Assembly (NCBI GenBank): GCA_934591745.1
Contig: CAKTPQ010000023.1
Span: 1-28,140, forward strand
Length of the DNA stretch: 28,140 nt
Direction: 5' to 3'
DNA from: an uncultured Oscillospiraceae bacterium
Lineage (GTDB): Bacteria > Bacillota > Clostridia > Oscillospirales > Oscillospiraceae
Both the position numbers and the translations under genes were made by a program. Shown here in pieces: positions 22,610 through 28,140 of this stretch. A model generated the notes under the pieces. That model made no database searches, was not told the origin of the DNA, and saw only the letters and a list, made by a program, of their open reading frames with translations. Within the stretch, counting starts at the first letter, position 1, and each line of letters opens with the position of its first letter.

Positions 22610-23446
22610 TTACGTCTCCTTTTCCACGTACAGCTTGACGCCCTCCATACGCACGACACGCACCATGGCGTCAGGCTCGATGATCTCTCCTGTGCTGCTG
22701 CGGGCAGACCAGGTCTTACCATCTATGTAGACGGCACCGGTGGGCACATCGTTGTCGATGCGCTCCGTGACCCGGGCCGAGCCGCCCAGAACACGGTCGG
22801 CATTGGTGGGTTTGATGTCCTTTTTCATCAGCTTCGTCACCAGCGGGCGGGTGGCCGCCAGCGTGGCGATGGACACCACAAAGAACAGGGCGATCTGCAG
22901 CCAGATGGGGCCGCTGCAGATGGCCACGATGAGGGCCGCCACGCTGCCCAGCACGAACCAGATAGACGTCAGGCCCGCCGTGACCGCTTCAGCCACGCCG
23001 AAGATGACGATGGCAGCGATCCAGATAATGGTAGACATATCCGTGCTTCCTCCTTTCAGGCACAGGCCGATGAGGCCGCTGAGGGCGCCTACGCCCAGCA
23101 GCACACCCCCGGCCATCCACTTGTTTTTCGGGGACAGGTTGGTGAGGAACGCGGAAAACGCATTGTGCAGGCTCTCCCTGGGCAGGGGCTGCTCCGCCGC
23201 GGCAGGCAGCCCTGATGCGTCCGGTGCGGCGGACGGCGCCGGGGCCGGCGCCTCTTGGGCGAACATGTCGGCGATGGAGACCTGATAGCGGTTACAGATA
23301 TAGAGTATCTTCTCGATCTCCGGGTAGCCCCGGCCGGACTCCCATTTGCTCACCGCCTGGCGGGAGACCTGCAGTTGCTCGGCAAACTGCTCCTGGGTCA
23401 GGCCGCTGCGGCGGCGCACAGCTGACAGCTGTTCTCCGAATGACAT
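22610..23446 (-). CDS. XRE-type HTH regulator fused in frame to NfeD-like membrane protein
   Basis: One open frame of 278 residues from ATG 23446 (GGAGG about 9 bases upstream). Residues 1-60 are an XRE/Cro-type DNA-binding domain (SGLTQEQFAEQLQVSRQAVS, then KWESGRGYPEIEKI). A linker rich in Ala and Pro follows (about 65-90), then a TM helix (about 109-130). From Met137 the sequence is a complete short NfeD: MSTIIWIAAIVIFGVAEAV, two or three TM segments, and a C-terminal OB-fold (GGSARVTERIDNDVPTGAVY to the end). An AAAGGAGG site 10 bases before the Met137 codon suggests that stand-alone NfeD is also made. NfeD and SPFH proteins work as pairs. The DNA-binding part would be tethered to the membrane. 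Functions are inferred from families. Confidence 0.85.
   Translation of the reverse strand: MSFGEQLSAVRRRSGLTQEQFAEQLQVSRQAVSKWESGRGYPEIEKILYICNRYQVSIADMFAQEAPAPAPSAAPDASGLPAAAEQPLPRESLHNAFSAFLTNLSPKNKWMAGGVLLGVGALSGLIGLCLKGGSTDMSTIIWIAAIVIFGVAEAVTAGLTSIWFVLGSVAALIVAICSGPIWLQIALFFVVSIATLAATRPLVTKLMKKDIKPTNADRVLGGSARVTERIDNDVPTGAVYIDGKTWSARSSTGEIIEPDAMVRVVRMEGVKLYVEKET
23036..23056 (-). promoter_or_regulatory. Internal ribosome site and start for NfeD
   Basis: AAAGGAGG (23049-23056) lies 10 bases before ATG (23036-23038), the codon for Met137 of the fusion. The same bases are read as Leu-Lys-Gly-Gly in the fused frame, with no stop codon between the two parts. Confidence 0.7.
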
Positions 23447-23475
23447 AGGCTCGTTCCTCCGTTCCTCTTGCCGAC

Positions 23476-23503
23476 AGTGTAGCACCTCCGCCGGTTTTGT
23501 CTA
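23476..23503 (-). promoter_or_regulatory. Promoter of the XRE-NfeD/SPFH operon
   Basis: On the minus strand TAGACA (23498-23503), a 16-base spacer and TACACT (23476-23481) with an extended TGC in front. The transcript would start about 25 bases before the XRE start codon. A second -10-like TATAAT lies on the same strand near 23568-23573, without a good -35. Confidence 0.7.
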
Positions 23504-23540
23504 TCACCTTAAAGTTGCGGCGGCCGATTTTTTACCGGGA

Positions 23541-23621
23541 GCCGCGCAACCTGAAGTTTACATTTCCTATTATAGCCGATTTCCGCCGGAAATGCCATAG
23601 GATTTTTGCGGGTTGCGCGGC
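23541..23621. repeat. Perfect 11-bp inverted repeat in a divergent promoter region
   Basis: GCCGCGCAACC (23541-23551) and GGTTGCGCGGC (23611-23621) are perfect inverted copies 59 bases apart; a related GTTGCGGCGGC lies at about 23514-23524. The right copy covers the -35 of the methyltransferase promoter. It could be an operator pair for the adjacent XRE protein. Confidence 0.45.
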
Positions 23622-23641
23622 GGGCAAAAGTCAGGTATACT
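23613..23641 (+). promoter_or_regulatory. Promoter of the RNA methyltransferase gene
   Basis: TTGCGC (23613-23618), a 17-base spacer and TATACT (23636-23641). The leader would be about 30 bases. Confidence 0.6.
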
Positions 23642-23678
23642 GGTGGGTACGAAACTGAACGAGCGAGGTGCGCCGCCT

Positions 23679-24794
23679 ATGGTGACATATATGATCCCCT
23701 GCCTGCTGGGGTTGGAAAAGCTGGTAGCCGACGAGGTGAAGCGGCTGGGCCTGCAGGACGTGCAGGCGGAAAACGGGCGCATCCTGTGCCGCGGCACGCC
23801 GGCGGACTGCGCCAGACTCAACATCAACCTGCGTTGCGGCGCACGGGTGATGCTGGTGCTGGGGCAGTTCCCTGCCCGCAGCTTTGAGGAGCTGTTTCAG
23901 GGCGTGCGGGCCATCCCGTGGGAGGACTATCTCCCCCGGGACGCGGCGTTCCCGGTGAAGGGCTACGCCATCTCCTCCCAGCTCCACGCGGTATCCGCCT
24001 GCCAGAGCATCATCAAAAAGGCCATGGTAGAGCGGATGAAGGCCGCCTACGGGCTGGAGCAGTTCCCGGAGACGGGGGCGAAGTACCAGGTGCGGTTCTC
24101 CATCTTCAAGGACGAGGCCGCCATCTGTCTGGATACCTCCGGCGAGGGACTGTACAAGCGGGGCTACCGGGCCGTAGGCGTGGAGGCGCCGCTGCGGGAG
24201 ACGCTGGCGGCGGCACTGGTGACCCTCAGCCGCTACCGGGGGCGGGACCCGTTCTGCGACCCGTTCTGCGGCAGCGGCACCATCCCCATCGAGGCGGCGC
24301 TCATCGCCAGGAACCGGGCGCCGGGTCTGGACCGGCGGTTTGACGCCCAGCGGTGGGAATTCCTGCCCGCCGGGGTGTGGATGGACGCGGCGGACGAGGC
24401 CCAGGACAAGGAGTTCCACGGGCAGTACGACATCTGGGGCGGCGACATCGACCCCCGGGCCGTGGACATCGCACGGGACAACGCCCGGAAAGCCGGGGTG
24501 GACGACTGCGTGCGCTTCGAGGTGGCGGACGCGGCAAAATTCCGTCGGGACAGCCAATACGGGCAGTTGGTGACCAACCCGCCCTACGGCGAGCGGCTGC
24601 TGGAACGGCAGGAGGCGGAGGAGCTGTACCGCATGCTGGGGAAAGTGTGGCGGACGCTGCCGGAGGGCTGGCGGACGCTGGTGCTCAGCAGCCACACGGA
24701 GTTCGAGCGGGCCTTCGGACGGCCGGCGGACAAAAAGCGCAAGCTGTACAACGGCATGATCAAGTGCGATGTATTCATGTACGGCAACGTGTAA
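23679..24794 (+). CDS. THUMP-domain class I SAM-dependent RNA methyltransferase (YpsC/RlmL-like)
   Basis: Probable N2-guanine methyltransferase of 23S rRNA, 371 residues. It has an N-terminal ferredoxin-like plus THUMP region (about 1-155), then a Rossmann methyltransferase domain with DPFCGSGTIPIEAALIA at about 193-209 (SAM binding) and the catalytic NPPYGERL at about 300-307, the motif of N2-G modifiers. The E. coli RlmL is a two-domain fusion; this is the short, single-methyltransferase Firmicute form. ATG 23679 has GAGGTG 8 bases upstream; an in-frame extension to 23613 would overlap the promoter. The exact target nucleotide is not certain. Confidence 0.88.
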   Translation: MVTYMIPCLLGLEKLVADEVKRLGLQDVQAENGRILCRGTPADCARLNINLRCGARVMLVLGQFPARSFEELFQGVRAIPWEDYLPRDAAFPVKGYAISSQLHAVSACQSIIKKAMVERMKAAYGLEQFPETGAKYQVRFSIFKDEAAICLDTSGEGLYKRGYRAVGVEAPLRETLAAALVTLSRYRGRDPFCDPFCGSGTIPIEAALIARNRAPGLDRRFDAQRWEFLPAGVWMDAADEAQDKEFHGQYDIWGGDIDPRAVDIARDNARKAGVDDCVRFEVADAAKFRRDSQYGQLVTNPPYGERLLERQEAEELYRMLGKVWRTLPEGWRTLVLSSHTEFERAFGRPADKKRKLYNGMIKCDVFMYGNV

Positions 24795-24861
24795 GCGGCG
24801 CAGATAAATTTGCCGACAGGGCCGTTTATTTTCAATTTGTTCACTTTCTTTTCCTGCGGCA

Positions 24862-24870
24862 TGGTACAAT
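24862..24870 (+). promoter_or_regulatory. Extended -10 promoter of the lipid kinase gene
   Basis: TGGTACAAT (TG at 24862-24863, TACAAT at 24865-24870) is an extended -10 element. No good -35 lies at the right distance, which extended -10 promoters can tolerate. The transcript would start near 24877. Confidence 0.5.
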
Positions 24871-24912
24871 ACTAAGAAATTCTTAAACCTTTATTTGGAG
24901 GGGGTTTTCGAG

Positions 24913-25854
24913 ATGAAGCACGTTTTCATCATCAATCCCACGGCAGGCAAGGCGGACAGCCGTCAGAAAATATATGACATGGCTGATGCGCTGCGGACAA
25001 AGCACGGGCTGGATGTGCAGTGCATCCTGACGAAGAACCAGGGCCACGCCACGGAGATCGCCCAGCGGCTGTGCGAGAGCGGCGAGGAATTGCGGTTCTA
25101 CGCCTGCGGCGGTGACGGCACCGTCAACGAAGTGGCTAACGGCATCATCGGCTACGACAACGCGGCCATGACCGCCATCCCCGTGGGCACCGGCAACGAC
25201 TTCCTCAAGAACTTCGGCGACGATCTGGAGAAGTTCCGGGATGCGGAGAACCTGTGGGACGGACCTCAGTTCCCCATGGACGCCATTGATGTCAATGGCC
25301 GCGTCGCCCTGACCATTGCCTGCTCCGGCATTGACGCCCGTGTGGCCCGCGACGTACATAAGTACAGTGAAAGCCCTCTGCTGGACGGCAAGGGCAGCTA
25401 CATCTACTCGCTGGCGGTGAACTTCCTGTTCAAGGGCATCGGTTCCCACTGGATCGTGTCGCTGGACGACACGGTCATGGAGGGCGACTGGTCCCTGGTA
25501 TCAGTGTGCAACGGCCGGTACTATGGCGGCGGCTTCATGCCCGTGGCTGAGGCCCGGATGGACGACGGCGTGCTGAACACACTGGTGGTGAAGGCCGTGA
25601 ACCGCCGGACGTTCCTGAAGTTCGTGGGGCCGTACTCCAAGGGCGAATACCACAAATTCCCCGACTATGCCCACTGCTCCACCCCCAAGGTCGTCCGCAT
25701 CCATTCGGACAGGGAGGACATCGTCACCTGTCTGGACGGCGAGTGCGTGGTCAACCAGGACGTGACCATCAAAATGGCCGATAAGAAGCTGAATTTCTTC
25801 GGCCCCGCCGGGTGCAGCTGCAACCGCACCGCCAGGGAGCCGCTGCGCAGTTGA
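24913..25854 (+). CDS. Diacylglycerol/lipid kinase family protein (DgkB/YegS-like)
   Basis: ATP-dependent lipid kinase, probably phosphorylating diacylglycerol so that it re-enters phospholipid synthesis. The product has 313 residues. It begins MKHVFIINPTAGK; the catalytic-domain motif GGDGTVNEV is at 66-74 and GTGND at 92-96. A later C-terminal beta-rich domain includes VSLDDTVMEGDWSLVSVCNG and GGGFMPVAEARMDDG. ATG 24913 follows GGAGGGGG; a TTG at 24895 upstream overlaps that site and is rejected. It is a single gene between its own promoter and groES. The substrate could also be another lipid (YegS-type). Confidence 0.87.
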   Translation: MKHVFIINPTAGKADSRQKIYDMADALRTKHGLDVQCILTKNQGHATEIAQRLCESGEELRFYACGGDGTVNEVANGIIGYDNAAMTAIPVGTGNDFLKNFGDDLEKFRDAENLWDGPQFPMDAIDVNGRVALTIACSGIDARVARDVHKYSESPLLDGKGSYIYSLAVNFLFKGIGSHWIVSLDDTVMEGDWSLVSVCNGRYYGGGFMPVAEARMDDGVLNTLVVKAVNRRTFLKFVGPYSKGEYHKFPDYAHCSTPKVVRIHSDREDIVTCLDGECVVNQDVTIKMADKKLNFFGPAGCSCNRTAREPLRS

Positions 25855-25892
25855 ACATTTTGTGAATTTTTCAAATTTTTCCCGTTTCCCCC

Positions 25893-25920
25893 TTGCAAAT
25901 CCCGTATAGTGTGGTATGAT
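25893..25920 (+). promoter_or_regulatory. groESL promoter
   Basis: TTGCAA (25893-25898), a 16-base spacer and TATGAT (25915-25920) with an extended TGG before it. The predicted start is near 25927, inside the CIRCE operator, which suits repression by HrcA. Confidence 0.82.
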
Positions 25921-25924
25921 AAGC

Positions 25925-25959
25925 AGCGTTAGCACTCCAGTAGTTTGAGTGCTAACGCT
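25925..25959 (+). promoter_or_regulatory. CIRCE operator (HrcA binding site)
   Basis: TTAGCACTC-N9-GAGTGCTAA at 25929-25955 matches the CIRCE consensus exactly. Flanking AGCG and CGCT extend the perfect arms to 13 bp each (25925-25937 with 25947-25959). HrcA binding here represses groESL until heat or misfolded protein titrates the repressor's GroEL helper. Confidence 0.97.
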
Positions 25960-25981
25960 GACTTTGTTTTTTCAACATTGA

Positions 25982-26287
<306 letters not shown>

Positions 26288-26300
26288 GAGTAGGAGGTAA

Positions 26301-27938
<1,638 letters not shown>

Positions 27939-27955
27939 GCGCCTGAAACGGATAA

Positions 27956-27992
27956 GGGGATGTGGCGCAGGCCGCATCCCCCTCCTTTTTTC
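27956..27992 (+). terminator. groESL terminator
   Basis: An 11-bp stem (27956-27966 with 27971-27981, one G-T pair, loop GCAG) is followed by CTCCTTTTTTCT. Confidence 0.92.
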
Positions 27993-28013
27993 TCCCGGTT
28001 TTGCAAAAAACTG

Positions 28014-28043
28014 TTGACAAGCGGTGCCGGCATGTGGTATAGT
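28014..28043 (+). promoter_or_regulatory. tRNA promoter
   Basis: A perfect -35 TTGACA (28014-28019), an 18-base spacer and TATAGT (28038-28043) with an extended TGG in front. It is the strongest -35 in the window, as expected for stable RNA, and gives a leader of about 20 bases. Confidence 0.85.
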
Positions 28044-28068
28044 AACTCGTGCCTGTCGAGGACGACAT

Positions 28069-28140
28069 GGCGGCGTAGCTCAGTTGGCTAGAGCATGCGG
28101 TTCATACCCGCAGTGTCACCGGTTCAAATCCAGTCGCCGC
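28069..28140 (+). tRNA. tRNA-Met (anticodon CAT), 3' end cut by window
   Basis: Cloverleaf parts are visible: acceptor GGCGGCG (28069-28075) against CGCCGC at 28135-28140, D-arm GCTC...GAGC, anticodon arm TGCGG-TTCATAC-CCGCA with anticodon CAT, and T-loop TTCAAAT. The T-stem has one C-A mismatch (ACCGG/CCAGT). From memory, E. coli elongator tRNA-Met has a mismatch at the same pair and a similar GGCnnCGTAGCTCAGTTGG start, so elongator Met is favoured over tRNA-Ile(CAU) or initiator. The last acceptor bases lie beyond the window. Confidence 0.9.

Overview
The window is about 28 kb of GC-rich (roughly 60% by eye), densely coding chromosome from a Gram-positive, monoderm-type bacterium. It is most likely a member of Clostridia, of the Oscillospiraceae/Ruminococcaceae kind. 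The signs are the gene orders infB-rbfA-nrnA-truB-ribF and gdpP-rplI-dnaB-tilS-hpt-lepB-ftsH, an RNase J, a CIRCE operator before groES-groEL, a lipoprotein signal on the binding protein, and AGGAGG-type ribosome sites almost everywhere. Nothing here looks like phage or plasmid, and no transposase is visible.

Layout. 1-3552 (+): end of the translation operon (IF-2 tail, RbfA, NrnA, TruB, RibF), packed with 4-base overlaps and closed by a perfect 24-bp hairpin that also closes the convergent liv operon. 3600-8526 (-): a complete branched-chain amino acid ABC transporter, transcribed livK-livH-livM-livG-livF. 8883-17240 (-): a seven-gene housekeeping operon from a good promoter at 17328-17356. 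17451-19382 (+): RNase J with a leader of about 240 bases. 19587-20843 (-): a small membrane protein and a CorA-type transporter. 20878-21273: a hairpin-rich repeat zone. 21360-23446 (-): an unusual operon of an XRE-NfeD fusion, a 38-residue membrane microprotein, an SPFH/stomatin protein and a DUF6440-like protein. 23679-25854 (+): an RNA methyltransferase and a lipid kinase. 25893-27938 (+): HrcA/CIRCE-controlled groES-groEL. 28069-end: a tRNA-Met cut by the window edge.

The two most unusual things are protein architectures. First, the only substrate-binding protein of the liv transporter appears to be circularly permuted: after the lipoprotein signal comes the segment that normally forms the second part of the protein, then a linker, then the segment that normally forms its mature N-terminus. 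The cut lies near the first inter-lobe crossover. Second, an XRE-type DNA-binding domain is fused in frame to a membrane NfeD protein, yet a full ribosome site and ATG remain inside the gene exactly where a stand-alone NfeD would start. This fusion sits directly upstream of an unlisted microprotein and the SPFH partner.

Functional links: GdpP (c-di-AMP to pApA) and NrnA (short oligonucleotides/pAp) could act in sequence on c-di-AMP. TilS, Hpt and FtsH form the conserved Gram-positive cluster, with signal peptidase LepB inserted between Hpt and FtsH.
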